Shown one piece after another: positions 1-8,898 of a DNA stretch of 64,000 bases (positions are counted from its first letter, which is position 1; the number at the start of each line of letters is the position of its first letter). Under the pieces are notes generated by a model. The model saw only the letters and a list, made by a program, of their open reading frames with translations, ran no database searches and was not told the origin of the DNA. Source of the DNA: Pseudomonas sp. CFII64 (GTDB lineage: Bacteria; Pseudomonadota; Gammaproteobacteria; Pseudomonadales; Pseudomonadaceae). A program made the position numbers and the translations under genes. The stretch lies in NCBI RefSeq assembly GCF_000416235.1, contig NZ_ATLO01000007.1:62001-126000 (forward strand), written 5' to 3'.

Positions 1-43
1 CAAGTCCCCTCCTGCCGGTCGTTAGATATTCAGGTAGGAGCGA

Positions 44-1942
44 TTACATCTCCACCTGCGTACCCAACTCGATCACCCGGTTAAACGGCAGCTTGAAGAA
101 GCGCAGGTTGCCGTTGGCGTTCTTGAGCATGAAAGCGAACAGCGCCTCGCGCCAGCGCGCCATGCCAACCATTTTCGACGGGATCACAGTCTCGCGGCTC
201 AGGAAGTACGTGGTCCGCATCGGGCTGAAGTCCAGCTCTTTCAAATGACACAGGCTCAGCGCAGCCGGTACGTCCGGCTCATCGATAAAGCCGAAATGCA
301 GAATCACCCGATAAAAGCCTTCGCCATGGGCCTCGACTTCAAAGCGACGCTGGGCCGGTACACGCGGCGTGTCTTCGTAGACCACGGTCAGCAGCACCAC
401 TTGCTCGTGCAGCACCTGGTTATGCAGCAGGTTATGCAGCAAGGCGTGTGGGACAGCGTCGGCGCGGGCCGTGAGAAATACCGCCGTGCCCTGCACCCGA
501 TGTGGCGGCTGGACCTTGATACTGCTGATGAAGATCGGCAGCGGCAGCCCGCCTTCATCGATACGATCCACCAGCAACTGTTTGCCGCGCTTCCAGGTGG
601 TCATCAAGATGAACAGCACCACGCCGGCGATTACCGGGAACGCCCCGCCTTGAATCACCTTCGGCACGTTGGCAGCGAAGAACAGGCTGTCGACGAACAG
701 CAGGCACAGCAACAGCGGCACGGCCAGGAATGCCGGCCACTTCCACAACAACAGCATGACCGACGACACCAGAATCGTGGTGCAGAACATTGTCCCGGTA
801 ACCGCTACGCCATACGCGGAAGCCAGCGCGCCGGAAGACTCGAAGCCCAGCACCAGCAGAATCACGCCAACCATCAACGACCAGTTGACCGCACCGATGT
901 AGATCTGCCCCTGGGCATCGCTGGAGGTGTGCTGGATCTGCATGCGCGGGATGTAACCCAACTGGATCGCCTGCAGCGTCATGGAAAACGCACCGGAAAT
1001 CACCGCCTGCGACGCAATCACCGTCGCCAGCGTTGACAGCCCCACCAGCGGCAACAGCGCCCAGCTCGGTGCCAGCAGATAGAACGGGTTGCGCGCCGCT
1101 TCCGGGTCTTCGAGCACCAAAGCGCCCTGGCCGAAATAGTTGAGCACCAGCGCGGGCAGCACCAGGATGAACCAGGCGCGGGCAATCGGCTTGCGGCCGA
1201 AGTGCCCCATGTCGGCATACAGCGCTTCAGCACCGGTCAGCGCCAGCACCACTGCACCAAGAATCGCCACGCCAATGCCCGGATGGATGATAAAGAAGCG
1301 CACGGCCCACACCGGGTTCATCGCGTGCAGCACTTCCGGCTGACGCAAAATGCCATGAATGCCCAGCAAGCCGAGCACCACGAACCAGGTGACCATGACC
1401 GGTCCGAACAACACGCCGATGCGCGCCGTTCCATGCCGCTGAATCAGGAACAGCCCGACCAGCACCACCAGCGCCATGGGCACTACCCAGCGCTCAAGGC
1501 CATCGAACGCCAGTTCCATGCCCTCCATGGCCGACAGCACGGAAATCGCCGGGGTGATCATGCTGTCGCCATAAAACAGCGCCGCACCGAACAGGCCGAA
1601 GACCACCATGACCGCCTGCAGCTTCGGCTTGCTCGCCGAAGCCCGTCGAGCCAGGGCAGTGAGCGCCATGATGCCGCCTTCGCCCTGGTTGTCGGCGCGC
1701 AGGATGAACACCATGTACTTGAACGAGACCACCCAGATCAGCGACCAGAAGATCAATGACAGAATGCCCAGCACCGCGTCGTGCGTGACCGCGACGCCAT
1801 AACCACCCTGAAACACCTCCTTGAGGGTATACAGCGGGCTGGTGCCGATATCGCCATATACCACGCCCACTGCGGCCATCAGCAAACTCAAGGGTTTGGC
1901 TGCGCTTTGCCCGGTTACAGCCTGACTGCTTGCTTGACTCAT
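44..1942 (-). CDS. kup: Kup-family low-affinity potassium transporter
   Basis: 632 residues, usual for the Kup/HAK/KUP family. These are inner-membrane proteins that take up K+ with protons. The N-terminal two thirds (about residues 15-455) is a chain of roughly twelve hydrophobic segments; the last 170 residues are a hydrophilic cytoplasmic domain, as in the family. The near-N-terminal [18 protein letters not shown] is the family signature. The ATG at 1942 follows a GGAG ribosome site (minus strand). The gene stands alone, divergent from rimO across a 272-base gap. Identification is firm; substrate specificity (K+, possibly Rb+/Cs+) comes from the family. Confidence 0.95.
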   Translation of the reverse strand: MSQASSQAVTGQSAAKPLSLLMAAVGVVYGDIGTSPLYTLKEVFQGGYGVAVTHDAVLGILSLIFWSLIWVVSFKYMVFILRADNQGEGGIMALTALARRASASKPKLQAVMVVFGLFGAALFYGDSMITPAISVLSAMEGMELAFDGLERWVVPMALVVLVGLFLIQRHGTARIGVLFGPVMVTWFVVLGLLGIHGILRQPEVLHAMNPVWAVRFFIIHPGIGVAILGAVVLALTGAEALYADMGHFGRKPIARAWFILVLPALVLNYFGQGALVLEDPEAARNPFYLLAPSWALLPLVGLSTLATVIASQAVISGAFSMTLQAIQLGYIPRMQIQHTSSDAQGQIYIGAVNWSLMVGVILLVLGFESSGALASAYGVAVTGTMFCTTILVSSVMLLLWKWPAFLAVPLLLCLLFVDSLFFAANVPKVIQGGAFPVIAGVVLFILMTTWKRGKQLLVDRIDEGGLPLPIFISSIKVQPPHRVQGTAVFLTARADAVPHALLHNLLHNQVLHEQVVLLTVVYEDTPRVPAQRRFEVEAHGEGFYRVILHFGFIDEPDVPAALSLCHLKELDFSPMRTTYFLSRETVIPSKMVGMARWREALFAFMLKNANGNLRFFKLPFNRVIELGTQVEM

Positions 1943-2097
1943 CTACCACTCCAGAAACCAGGGCTCGCGCCACTCGACACAAGATGATGCTTTGAGCTGT
2001 CGACACTTGTCAGGTGCCATCGAAGCCAGCGAATTCGACATATCCTGTAACGCCGCGAAGCATAGCGCAGCACTCGTCGTAATTCTCTGCATAAAGC

Positions 2098-2126
2098 TGG
2101 TCAATCGCAGGGCTGGCCGCTAGAAT
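2098..2126 (+). promoter_or_regulatory. candidate rimO promoter
   Basis: TAGAAT at 2121-2126 resembles a sigma-70 -10 element; the hexamer 17 bases upstream (TGGTCA) is a poor -35. It lies about 90 bases before the rimO ATG in the kup/rimO divergent gap. The call rests on the -10 motif only. Confidence 0.3.
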
Positions 2127-2214
2127 TGCGCACTTTTTGACCAGAGGCGCACGTATCCCGTCCGGATACCAACGCCCAGCCGGTGCCGAAGCACCACTTA
2201 CGCCGAGGTTCGCC

Positions 2215-3558
2215 ATGTCCACCGTTATCACGCCTTCCGCCCCGAAGGTTGGCTTTGTTTCCCTGGGTTGCCCAAAGGCCCTTGTGGATTCCGAGCGCAT
2301 CCTTACTCAACTGCGCATGGAAGGCTACGAAGTGGTTGCGACCTATCAGGATGCCGACGTCGTTGTCGTCAACACCTGTGGGTTCATCGACACCGCCAAG
2401 GCTGAATCCCTGGAAGTGATCGGCGAAGCCCTTGCCGAAAACGGCAAGGTGATTGTGACCGGCTGCATGGGCGTCGATGAAAGCGTCATTCGCAACGTGC
2501 ATCCCAGCGTGCTGGCCGTAACCGGTCCGCAGCAGTACGAGCAAGTGGTCAATGCCGTCCACGACGCCGCGCCGCCGAATCTGAATCACAACCCGCTGAT
2601 CGACCTGGTGCCGCCGCAAGGCGTCAAGCTGACCCCGCGTCATTACGCGTATCTGAAGATTTCCGAAGGCTGCAACCACAGTTGCAGCTTCTGCATCATC
2701 CCGTCGATGCGTGGCAAGCTGGTCAGCCGTCCGGTGGGTGATGTGCTGGATGAGGCGCAGCGTCTGGTCAAGGCCGGGGTCAAAGAGTTGCTGGTGATTT
2801 CCCAGGACACCAGCGCCTATGGCGTCGACGTCAAATACCGCACCGGTTTCTGGAACGGCGCGCCGGTCAAGACGCGCATGACCGAACTGTGCCAGGCGCT
2901 GAGTTCTCTGGGCGTCTGGGTTCGCCTGCACTATGTGTATCCGTATCCCCACGTCGACGAGCTGATTCCGCTGATGGCTGCCGGGAAAATCCTGCCGTAC
3001 CTGGACATCCCGTTCCAGCACGCCAGCCCGAAAATCCTCAAGCTGATGAAACGTCCGGCCTTTGAGGACAAGACCCTGGCGCGCATCAAGAACTGGCGCG
3101 AACAGTGTCCGGACCTGATCATCCGCTCGACATTCATCGTTGGCTTCCCCGGTGAAACCGAAGAAGACTTCCAGTACCTGCTTGAATGGCTGACCGAAGC
3201 CCAACTCGACCGCGTCGGCTGCTTCCAGTACTCGCCAGTCGAAGGCGCTCCGGCCAATCTGCTGGACGCACCGATTGTTCCGGACGAGATCAAACAGGAT
3301 CGCTGGGATCGCTTCATGGCCCATCAACAGGCCATCAGCGCAGCGCGCCTGCAAATGAAGATCGGCAAGGAAATCGAAGTGCTGATCGATGAAGTCGACG
3401 AGCAAGGCGCTGTCGGCCGCTGCTTCTTCGATGCCCCGGAAATCGACGGCAACGTCTACATTGCCCTCGAAGCCGGCAGCCAGGTCAAACCCGGCGACAA
3501 GATCATGTGTCGCGTGACCGACGCCGATGAATACGATCTGTGGGCGGACTTGCTCTGA
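2215..3558 (+). CDS. rimO: ribosomal protein S12 methylthiotransferase RimO
   Basis: 447 residues when started at ATG 2215. The open frame extends to 2137 but the extra residues look non-coding. RimO is a radical-SAM enzyme that adds a methylthio group to the beta-carbon of a conserved aspartate of ribosomal protein S12. Domains in order: N-terminal MTTase domain with three cluster-binding cysteines (C19 in SLGCPK, C55 in NTCGF, C84 in TGCMG); radical-SAM core with CNHSCSFC (C153, C157, C160); a C-terminal TRAM-like domain ending [10 protein letters not shown]. MiaB is the close paralogue, but the [13 protein letters not shown] and S12-type tail fit RimO. A terminator follows at 3588. Confidence 0.96.
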   Translation: MSTVITPSAPKVGFVSLGCPKALVDSERILTQLRMEGYEVVATYQDADVVVVNTCGFIDTAKAESLEVIGEALAENGKVIVTGCMGVDESVIRNVHPSVLAVTGPQQYEQVVNAVHDAAPPNLNHNPLIDLVPPQGVKLTPRHYAYLKISEGCNHSCSFCIIPSMRGKLVSRPVGDVLDEAQRLVKAGVKELLVISQDTSAYGVDVKYRTGFWNGAPVKTRMTELCQALSSLGVWVRLHYVYPYPHVDELIPLMAAGKILPYLDIPFQHASPKILKLMKRPAFEDKTLARIKNWREQCPDLIIRSTFIVGFPGETEEDFQYLLEWLTEAQLDRVGCFQYSPVEGAPANLLDAPIVPDEIKQDRWDRFMAHQQAISAARLQMKIGKEIEVLIDEVDEQGAVGRCFFDAPEIDGNVYIALEAGSQVKPGDKIMCRVTDADEYDLWADLL

Positions 3559-3587
3559 TCGCCGGTTCGTAGCCTGAAGTAAAATCA

Positions 3588-3616
3588 GCCCTGCCCTTCA
3601 AACGGCGGGGCTTTTT
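3588..3616 (+). terminator. rho-independent terminator after rimO
   Basis: GCCCTGCC (3588-3595) pairs with GGCGGGGC (3604-3611, one G-T pair) over an 8-base loop, followed directly by TTTTT (3612-3616). It separates rimO from the next gene, whose ATG is at 3674. Confidence 0.85.
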
Positions 3617-3673
3617 GTGGGTCGAACAGGCTGGCGACTTTCCTTTGCACAGCGGCCAGACGGAGCCAGGCTC

Positions 3674-4138
3674 ATGCACTACCCGCATCACGAGATTTCG
3701 CTCCCCGACAAGAGTGAATACCCAACACTCACGCAAGTCTGGGAAGACTCGGTCCGTGCCACCCACGACTTTCTTCCCGACTCGTATATAGCGATCCTCA
3801 AGAACCTGCTGCTCTCGCGTTATCTGGACAGCGTCACGCTGTTCTGCAGTCGCGATGCGCACATGAACATCACAGGCTTTGCCGGCGTAAGCCGAACCAA
3901 GCTGGAGATGCTGTTCATCGATCCCGCACATCGCGGCGAAGGCCTGGGGAAGCTGCTGCTGGCCCATGCCATCGAACACTTCGGCATCCAGGAACTCGAC
4001 GTTAACGAGCAGAACCCGCAGGCGCTGGGCTTCTACCTCAAGCATGGGTTCGAAGTGGTCAGCCGTACCGAGATTGACGGCCTGGGCCAGCCGTATCCGA
4101 TGTTGCGCATGCGCTTGCGCGACGGGGTCAAACCGTAG
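3674..4138 (+). CDS. YjaB-like GNAT N-acetyltransferase
   Basis: 154 residues from ATG 3674, which follows GGAG with 8-base spacing; an upstream GTG at 3617 sits against the rimO terminator and is unlikely. The acetyl-CoA pyrophosphate loop is R87-G-E-G-L-G92 after the beta-4 strand LEMLFIDP. The segments RATHDFL near residue 30, NEQNPQALGFY and GLGQPYPML match the E. coli YjaB type as I recall it, so it is a single-domain GCN5-related acetyltransferase of unknown substrate. The stop codon TAG (4136-4138) lies inside the left arm of a REP-like palindrome, so the original C-terminus may have differed. Confidence 0.85.
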   Translation: MHYPHHEISLPDKSEYPTLTQVWEDSVRATHDFLPDSYIAILKNLLLSRYLDSVTLFCSRDAHMNITGFAGVSRTKLEMLFIDPAHRGEGLGKLLLAHAIEHFGIQELDVNEQNPQALGFYLKHGFEVVSRTEIDGLGQPYPMLRMRLRDGVKP

Positions 4139-4224
4139 GACCGGCTTTAGCCGGGAACAGGCCGGTACATCCTCAGTAGTTGCGGCGTCAGACCTTCCGC
4201 CCTCCCGGCTAAAGCCGGTCCTAC
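4135..4224. repeat. REP-like palindromic element, GTAGGACCGGC family (copy 1)
   Basis: Inverted arms of 22 bases: left 4135-4156 begins GTAGGACCGGCTTTAGCC; right 4203-4224 is its reverse complement. Arms are 46 bases apart. The left arm overlaps the stop codon of the acetyltransferase gene. The same arms recur at 5657-5708 and 58743-58794. Confidence 0.85.
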
Positions 4225-4246
4225 GGATCCTGTGTGCTGGCCGACA

Positions 4247-4270
4247 TCGCGAGCAAATTCGCTCCCACAC
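4247..4270. repeat. single REP half-site (GAGCAAATTCGCTCCCAC family)
   Basis: GCGAGCAAATTCGCTCCCAC is a short imperfect palindrome of the kind widely scattered in Pseudomonas intergenic DNA. Only one copy of this type was noticed in the window. Confidence 0.55.
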
Positions 4271-4377
4271 AAGTTGGCTCCAACGCACTGATTCCAGCCC
4301 ATTTGCAATGTTGCCGCGATTAACCGGGCTTGCACGGGTACAATAAGCGCCTTTCTCTCAAGTAACGGCTCTTTGTC

Positions 4378-5088
4378 ATGTCAGAACCCATCCGCCTCTC
4401 CAAACGTCTTATCGAGCTGATCGGCTGCTCCCGTCGGGAGGCTGAGCTGTATATCGAAGGCGGCTGGGTCACCGTGGATGGCGAAGTCATCGAAGAACCG
4501 CAGTTCAAGGTCGACACGCAAACCGTTGAACTCAACCCGGCCGCCAAGGCTGACGCGCCGGAACCGGTGACGATCATCCTGCACAAGCCGGCCGCCATGA
4601 GCGACGCCGATGCATTGGCGCTGATCACGCCGGGCACCTTGTCCGAAGAGCACAGCTTCGGCAAACGCCCGCTCAAAGGGCATTTCCTGCGCCTTGAACC
4701 CATCTCGACCTTGCAGGCCAACGCCAGCGGTTTGATGGTGTTCAGCCAGGACTGGAAAATCCTGCGCAAGCTCACGGATGACCGCAGCAAGATCGAGCAG
4801 GAATACATCGTCGAGATTAGCGGCGATATGGTGGCTCACGGCTTGAACCGCCTGAATCACGGCCTGACGTATAAAGGCAAGGAATTGCCTGCGGTCAAAG
4901 CCAGCTGGCAGAACGAAAACCGCCTGCGCTTCGCCATGAAAAACCCGCAGCCCGGCATCATTGCCCAGCTTTGCGAAGCCGTTGGCGTGAAGATCGTTTC
5001 GGTGCGCCGCATCCGTATCGGTGGCGTGTCGATGGGCAAATTGCCCGAAGGTCAGTGGCGCTACATGACCGGCAAAGAAAAATTCTAA
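4378..5088 (+). CDS. S4-domain, RluF/RsuA-like pseudouridine synthase homologue (catalytic Asp absent)
   Basis: 236 residues. Residues 6-60 form an S4 RNA-binding domain (SKRLIELIGCSRREAELYIEGG). The rest follows the RsuA/RluB/RluE/RluF fold: LHKPA near 70, a central catalytic-loop region, and a C-terminal VKIVSVRRIRIGGVSMGKLPEG typical of the family. Active members carry R-L-D-x-x-S/T-x-G-L; here the aligned stretch reads T111-L-Q-A-N-A-S-G-L119, so Q113 takes the place of the nucleophilic aspartate. It may bind rRNA without making pseudouridine, or do something else. Family call firm, activity doubtful. Confidence 0.85.
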   Translation: MSEPIRLSKRLIELIGCSRREAELYIEGGWVTVDGEVIEEPQFKVDTQTVELNPAAKADAPEPVTIILHKPAAMSDADALALITPGTLSEEHSFGKRPLKGHFLRLEPISTLQANASGLMVFSQDWKILRKLTDDRSKIEQEYIVEISGDMVAHGLNRLNHGLTYKGKELPAVKASWQNENRLRFAMKNPQPGIIAQLCEAVGVKIVSVRRIRIGGVSMGKLPEGQWRYMTGKEKF

Positions 5089-5166
5089 GCGAAACACACC
5101 CTATTCAGTGCTGCAGCGGCAAGCTTCTGCGGCGTGACACCCGCCTCACCAGGATTCGAACACACC

Positions 5167-5628
5167 ATGATGAACAATGACGTACTGCGCAGCGTGCGCT
5201 ACATGCTTGATATCAGCGACGGCAAGATCGTCGATATCGTCAAGCTCGCAGGCTTCGACATTTCCAAGGCCGACGTGATCGCCTTCATGAAGAAAGAAGA
5301 CGAAGAAGGTTATCTGGATTGCAGCGATGAAATCATGGCGCACTTCCTCGACGGCCTGGTGATCTTCAAGCGCGGCAAGGACGACAGCCGTGCGCCCCAG
5401 GCGGTTGAACTGCCGATCACCAACAACACCGTCCTGAAAAAACTGCGCGTGGCCTTCGAACTCAAGGAAGAAGACATGCACGCAGTCCTCAAGGCCGCCG
5501 AGTTCCCGGTGTCCAAGCCCGAGCTGAGCGCCCTGTTCCGCAAATTCGGCCACAGCAACTACCGCACCTGTGGCGACCAGTTGCTGCGCAACTTTCTCAA
5601 AGGCCTGACCTTGCGGGTTCGCGGCTGA
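5167..5628 (+). CDS. DUF1456 family protein, YehS-like
   Basis: 153 residues. Two tandem helical repeats of about 65 residues: the first starts NNDVLRSVRYMLDISDGKI, the second NNTVLKKLRVAFELKEEDM, and each ends in a FLxGL-type motif (HFLDGLVIFKRG, NFLKGLTLRVRG). This duplicated layout defines DUF1456 (E. coli YehS). Function is unknown. Start taken at ATG 5167 (MMNNDVL); the next codon is also ATG. No clear Shine-Dalgarno is visible. A REP palindrome lies 28 bases past the stop. Confidence 0.85.
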   Translation: MMNNDVLRSVRYMLDISDGKIVDIVKLAGFDISKADVIAFMKKEDEEGYLDCSDEIMAHFLDGLVIFKRGKDDSRAPQAVELPITNNTVLKKLRVAFELKEEDMHAVLKAAEFPVSKPELSALFRKFGHSNYRTCGDQLLRNFLKGLTLRVRG

Positions 5629-5656
5629 TCCAGACGGCATCCTTGATCCCAGACTC

Positions 5657-5708
5657 GTAGGACCGGCTTCAGCCGGGAGGGCATTCTCCCGGCTTAATCC
5701 GGTCCTAC
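5657..5708. repeat. REP-like palindromic element, GTAGGACCGGC family (copy 2)
   Basis: Compact version: left arm 5657-5678, right arm 5687-5708, separated by only 8 bases (GGGCATTC). One arm base differs (TTCAGCC against TTAATCC), leaving a small internal mismatch. It lies between the DUF1456 gene and trmO, 38 bases before the trmO ATG. Confidence 0.9.
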
Positions 5709-5746
5709 GGATTGACATTCAATTGCGATGACTGGCCGGAACCCTC

Positions 5747-6451
5747 ATGTCTCAGTCCTACAACGTCTCCCCCATCGGCTACATGCGCTCCTGCTTCAAG
5801 GAGAAATTCGCCATCCCGCGTCAGCCGCAGCTCGCTCCGGCGGCTCGCGGTGTGCTGGAACTGGTGGCGCCGTTTGATCAGGGCGACGCCGTGCAAGGTC
5901 TGGAGCAGGTCAGCCACGTCTGGCTGTTGTTCCTGTTTCATCTGGCGCTGGAAGACAAGCCGCGCCTGAAAGTGCGTCCGCCGCGCCTGGGCGGCAATCA
6001 ATCCATGGGCGTGTTCGCCACGCGCGCGACCCATCGCCCGAATGGCATCGGCCAGTCAGTGGTCAAGCTGGACAAGGTTGAAGCCGGGCGCCTGTGGTTG
6101 TCCGGCATCGACTTGCTGGACGGCACGCCGGTGCTGGACATCAAACCCTACGTGCCTTACGCCGACAGCGTCCCGACCGCGAGCAACACCATCGCCAGCG
6201 CCGCGCCTGCGCTGATCCCGGTTCAGTGGGCGGATGACGCGCTGCGTCAGGCCCATGAGCATGCGCTGCGCCTGGGCGAGCCATTGGTCGAGCTGATCGA
6301 GCAATGCCTGGCACAAGACCCGCGGCCGGCTTATCAAGTGCCGACGCCGGAGCGTCGCTACGGTGCGCAACTCTGGGATGTGGATGTGCGCTGGCATTAT
6401 CCGCAAGCCGGGCTGATTCGCGTGCTTGAGGTCGTTGCCGGCACCAGCTGA
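5747..6451 (+). CDS. trmO: tRNA (N6-threonylcarbamoyladenosine(37)-N6)-methyltransferase TrmO
   Basis: 234 residues. TrmO (also YaeB/TsaA, UPF0066) is a SAM-dependent methyltransferase that methylates t6A37 to m6t6A37 in threonine tRNAs. The N-terminal beta-barrel domain starts with IGYMRSCFKEKF; the signature FATRATHRPNGIGQSVV near residue 90 and DGTPVLDIKPYVPYADS near 126 are the conserved family blocks. The C-terminal part (after about 150) is the extra domain of gamma-proteobacterial members. A bidirectional terminator follows at 6482. tcdA, which acts on the same t6A base, is at the other end of the window. Confidence 0.92.
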   Translation: MSQSYNVSPIGYMRSCFKEKFAIPRQPQLAPAARGVLELVAPFDQGDAVQGLEQVSHVWLLFLFHLALEDKPRLKVRPPRLGGNQSMGVFATRATHRPNGIGQSVVKLDKVEAGRLWLSGIDLLDGTPVLDIKPYVPYADSVPTASNTIASAAPALIPVQWADDALRQAHEHALRLGEPLVELIEQCLAQDPRPAYQVPTPERRYGAQLWDVDVRWHYPQAGLIRVLEVVAGTS

Positions 6452-6481
6452 GTCGCAGTCGAGCCACCAAACGTCGCCCAC

Positions 6482-6520
6482 AAAAAAACCGCCTGGTCCG
6501 TGACCCCCAGGCGGTTTTTT
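6482..6520. terminator. bidirectional terminator between trmO and fpr
   Basis: CCGCCTGG (6489-6496) pairs with CCAGGCGG (6507-6514) over a 10-base loop. T6 (6515-6520) follows on the plus strand and A7 precedes, giving a U-tract on the minus strand as well. It serves the convergent genes trmO and fpr. Confidence 0.93.
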
Positions 6521-6581
6521 CGTCACAAGCGCGATGTGCCTTGCAGCACATCCCGCGTTGTAATTCAGCTGCGCACGTCGC

Positions 6582-7361
6582 TTACTTCTCGACGAACGCA
6601 CGCTCGATCAGGTAATCACCCGGCTCACGCATACGCGGCGAAACCGTCAGGCCGAAGCTGTTGAGCACTTCGCTGGTTTCGTCGAGCATGCTCGGGCTGC
6701 CGCACAACATCGCGCGATCATCCTGAGGATTGATCGGTGGCAGACCAATATCGCTGAACAGCTTGCCGCTGCGCATCAGATCGGTCAGACGGCCTTCGTT
6801 TTCGAAAGGCTCGCGGGTAACGGTCGGGTAGTAGATCAACTTGTCACGCAAGGCTTCACCGAAAAACTCGTTCTGCGGCAAATGCTCGGTGATGAATTCG
6901 CGATAGGCCACTTCGTTCACGTAACGAACGCCATGGCACAGGATGACCTTTTCGAAACGCTCGTAGGTTTCCGGGTCCTGAATGACGCTCATGAACGGCG
7001 CCAGGCCAGTACCGGTGCTCAGCAGATAAAGATGCTTGCCCGGCTTGAGGTCGTCCAGCACCAGCGTACCCGTAGGTTTCTTGCTGATGATGATCTCGTC
7101 GCCTTCTTTCAAATGCTGCAGCTGCGACGTGAGAGGACCGTCTGGCACCTTGATGCTGAAAAACTCGAGATGCTCTTCCCAGTTCGGGCTGGCAATCGAA
7201 TAAGCGCGCATGAGCGGGCGGCCATTTGGCTGCTGCAGACCGATCATGACGAACTGACCGTTCTCGAAACGCAGACCTGGGTCGCGGGTGCACTTGAAAC
7301 TGAAGAGCGTGTCGTTCCAGTGATGGACGCTAAGGACACGTTCGTGGTTCATGTTGCTCAT
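6582..7361 (-). CDS. fpr: ferredoxin--NADP(+) reductase
   Basis: 259 residues. FAD flavoprotein moving electrons between NADPH and ferredoxin or flavodoxin in the cytoplasm. FAD-binding motif RAYSIASP (R-x-Y-S/T), the NADP-binding segments STGTGLAPF and MLCGSPSML, and the C-terminal GDYLIERAFVEK of subclass IA bacterial FPRs are all present. Start is the ATG at 7361 (MSNMNHERVLSVHHWND) behind AGGAG; the frame runs upstream to 7436 without a better start. Divergent from the LysR gene finR, which in P. putida activates fpr under superoxide stress. Confidence 0.95.
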   Translation of the reverse strand: MSNMNHERVLSVHHWNDTLFSFKCTRDPGLRFENGQFVMIGLQQPNGRPLMRAYSIASPNWEEHLEFFSIKVPDGPLTSQLQHLKEGDEIIISKKPTGTLVLDDLKPGKHLYLLSTGTGLAPFMSVIQDPETYERFEKVILCHGVRYVNEVAYREFITEHLPQNEFFGEALRDKLIYYPTVTREPFENEGRLTDLMRSGKLFSDIGLPPINPQDDRAMLCGSPSMLDETSEVLNSFGLTVSPRMREPGDYLIERAFVEK

Positions 7362-7417
7362 GTACGTAGGAACTCCTGAAATTTCACCCGCGCCGGGTAA
7401 GAGCGCTATTGCGCGAT

Positions 7418-7446
7418 ATTCTAGTGGCAGACACAATATCTGTTAA
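7418..7446 (-). promoter_or_regulatory. sigma-70 promoter of fpr
   Basis: On the minus strand TTAACA (7446-7441) is followed by a 17-base spacer and TAGAAT (7423-7418). Both hexamers match consensus at five of six positions. The remaining 37 bases up to the finR start would hold the LysR regulator site; GGTTATCGGTTATA at 7466-7479 is a short direct repeat there. Confidence 0.65.
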
Positions 7447-7483
7447 CTGGATTATCAAGATATAGGTTATCGGTTATATAGAT

Positions 7484-8422
7484 ATGCGATTTACTCTGCG
7501 TCAACTCCAGGTCTTCGTCGCCGTCGCACAACAGGAAAGTGTTTCCCGTGCGGCCATCCTGCTGTCTCTGTCGCAATCAGCGGCCAGCACCTCCATAACC
7601 GAACTGGAACGCCAATCCAGCTGCCAGCTGTTCGATCGCGCTGGCAAACGCCTGGCCCTCAACGCCACCGGCCGTCAGTTGCTGCCTCAAGCTGTGGCGC
7701 TGCTGGATCAGGCCAAGGAGATCGAGGACCTGCTCAACGGCAAGTCCGGTTTCGGCTCACTGGCGGTCGGCGCGACATTGACCATCGGCAACTACCTGGC
7801 AACCCTGCTGATCGGCAGTTTCATGCAGCGTCACCCGGAAAGTCAGGTCAAGCTGCACGTACAGAACACTGAGCATATCGTGCAGCAAGTCGCTCACTAC
7901 GAAATTGATCTAGGTCTGATTGAAGGCGATTGCACGCACCCGGACATCGAGGTGCAGCGCTGGGTCGAAGACGAACTGGTGGTGTTCTGCGCACCGCAGC
8001 ATCCGCTGGCCAAACGTGGCCATGCCAGTCTCGATCAGCTGACCGAAGAAGCCTGGATCTTGCGTGAGCAGGGTTCCGGCACTCGCCTGACCTTCGATCA
8101 AGCCATGCGCCATCACCGAAACGCCCTTAATGTGCGTCTGGAGCTGGAACACACGGAGGCGATCAAGCGCGCGGTGGAATCAGGATTGGGCATTGGCTGT
8201 ATTTCCCGACTCGCCCTGCGCGACGCTTTCCGGCGCGGCAGCCTGGTGGCCGTCGAAACGCCGGAGCTGGACCTGATCAGGCAGTTCTACTTCATCTGGC
8301 ACAAGCAGAAGTATCAAACCTCCGCCATGCGCGAATTTCTCGATCTGTGCCGCTCATTCACCACGGGCATCCGCCGCAGCGATGAAATCGTCCTGCCGAG
8401 CATCTATCAGGCTGATGCCTGA
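7484..8422 (+). CDS. finR: LysR-type regulator FinR
   Basis: 312 residues. N-terminal winged helix-turn-helix (residues 1-60: RQLQVFVAVAQQESVSRAA...LSQSAAST) and a C-terminal LysR effector domain from about 90. Position divergent from fpr and the sequence opening match FinR, the LysR regulator needed for fpr induction by superoxide in P. putida (established knowledge). The ATG at 7484 has no recognisable Shine-Dalgarno, the leader being AT-rich, so it may be weakly translated or leaderless-like. The LysR call is certain; the FinR name rests mainly on context. Confidence 0.88.
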   Translation: MRFTLRQLQVFVAVAQQESVSRAAILLSLSQSAASTSITELERQSSCQLFDRAGKRLALNATGRQLLPQAVALLDQAKEIEDLLNGKSGFGSLAVGATLTIGNYLATLLIGSFMQRHPESQVKLHVQNTEHIVQQVAHYEIDLGLIEGDCTHPDIEVQRWVEDELVVFCAPQHPLAKRGHASLDQLTEEAWILREQGSGTRLTFDQAMRHHRNALNVRLELEHTEAIKRAVESGLGIGCISRLALRDAFRRGSLVAVETPELDLIRQFYFIWHKQKYQTSAMREFLDLCRSFTTGIRRSDEIVLPSIYQADA

Positions 8423-8449
8423 TCTTCCCGGACAGGACTGGCCCGCATT

Positions 8450-8815
8450 TTAACCCAGCAGGATCAAGCCCCAGACCACAGCGATCATACTCATTGCTAT
8501 CAGCTGCGCGGCGCTGCCCATGTCCTTGGCATTCTTGGAAAGCGGATGCAATTCCAGGGAAATCCGGTCGATCGCCGCCTCGACAGCCGAATTGAGCAAT
8601 TCGACAATCAGCGCCAGAAGGCAAACAGCGATCAACAAGGCATGCTCGGCCTTGCTGACGTGAAACAGGAAAGACACGGGAATCAGGATCACGTTCAGCA
8701 ATACCAGCTGCCGAAAAGCAGCCTCGCCTTTGAAAGCGGCGGTCAGACCATCAAAGGAATAGCCGGTAGCATTGAAGATACGTTTGAGGCCGGTTTGGCC
8801 TTTGAAAGGAGACAT
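8450..8815 (-). CDS. dgkA: diacylglycerol kinase
   Basis: 121 residues, the normal size for this small trimeric inner-membrane enzyme, which phosphorylates diacylglycerol to phosphatidic acid. Three membrane helices: about 35-52 (VLLNVILIPVSFLF), 57-75 (ALLIAVCLLALIVELL) and 100-120 (LIAMSMIAVVWGLILL). The catalytic signature E-L-L-N-S-A-V-E-A-A-I-D lies between helices two and three. Start at ATG 8815 (MSPFKG); the Shine-Dalgarno is weak. It lies 83 bases downstream of erdR on the same strand, the pairing also found in P. aeruginosa. Confidence 0.94.
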   Translation of the reverse strand: MSPFKGQTGLKRIFNATGYSFDGLTAAFKGEAAFRQLVLLNVILIPVSFLFHVSKAEHALLIAVCLLALIVELLNSAVEAAIDRISLELHPLSKNAKDMGSAAQLIAMSMIAVVWGLILLG

Positions 8816-8898
8816 AGATAGGCTGCTGCTTGATAGAAAAGGCGAAGTTAATTCAGGACAAGTCAAAAAAGCGTGAACCCATGGCGCGGCACACGCAA

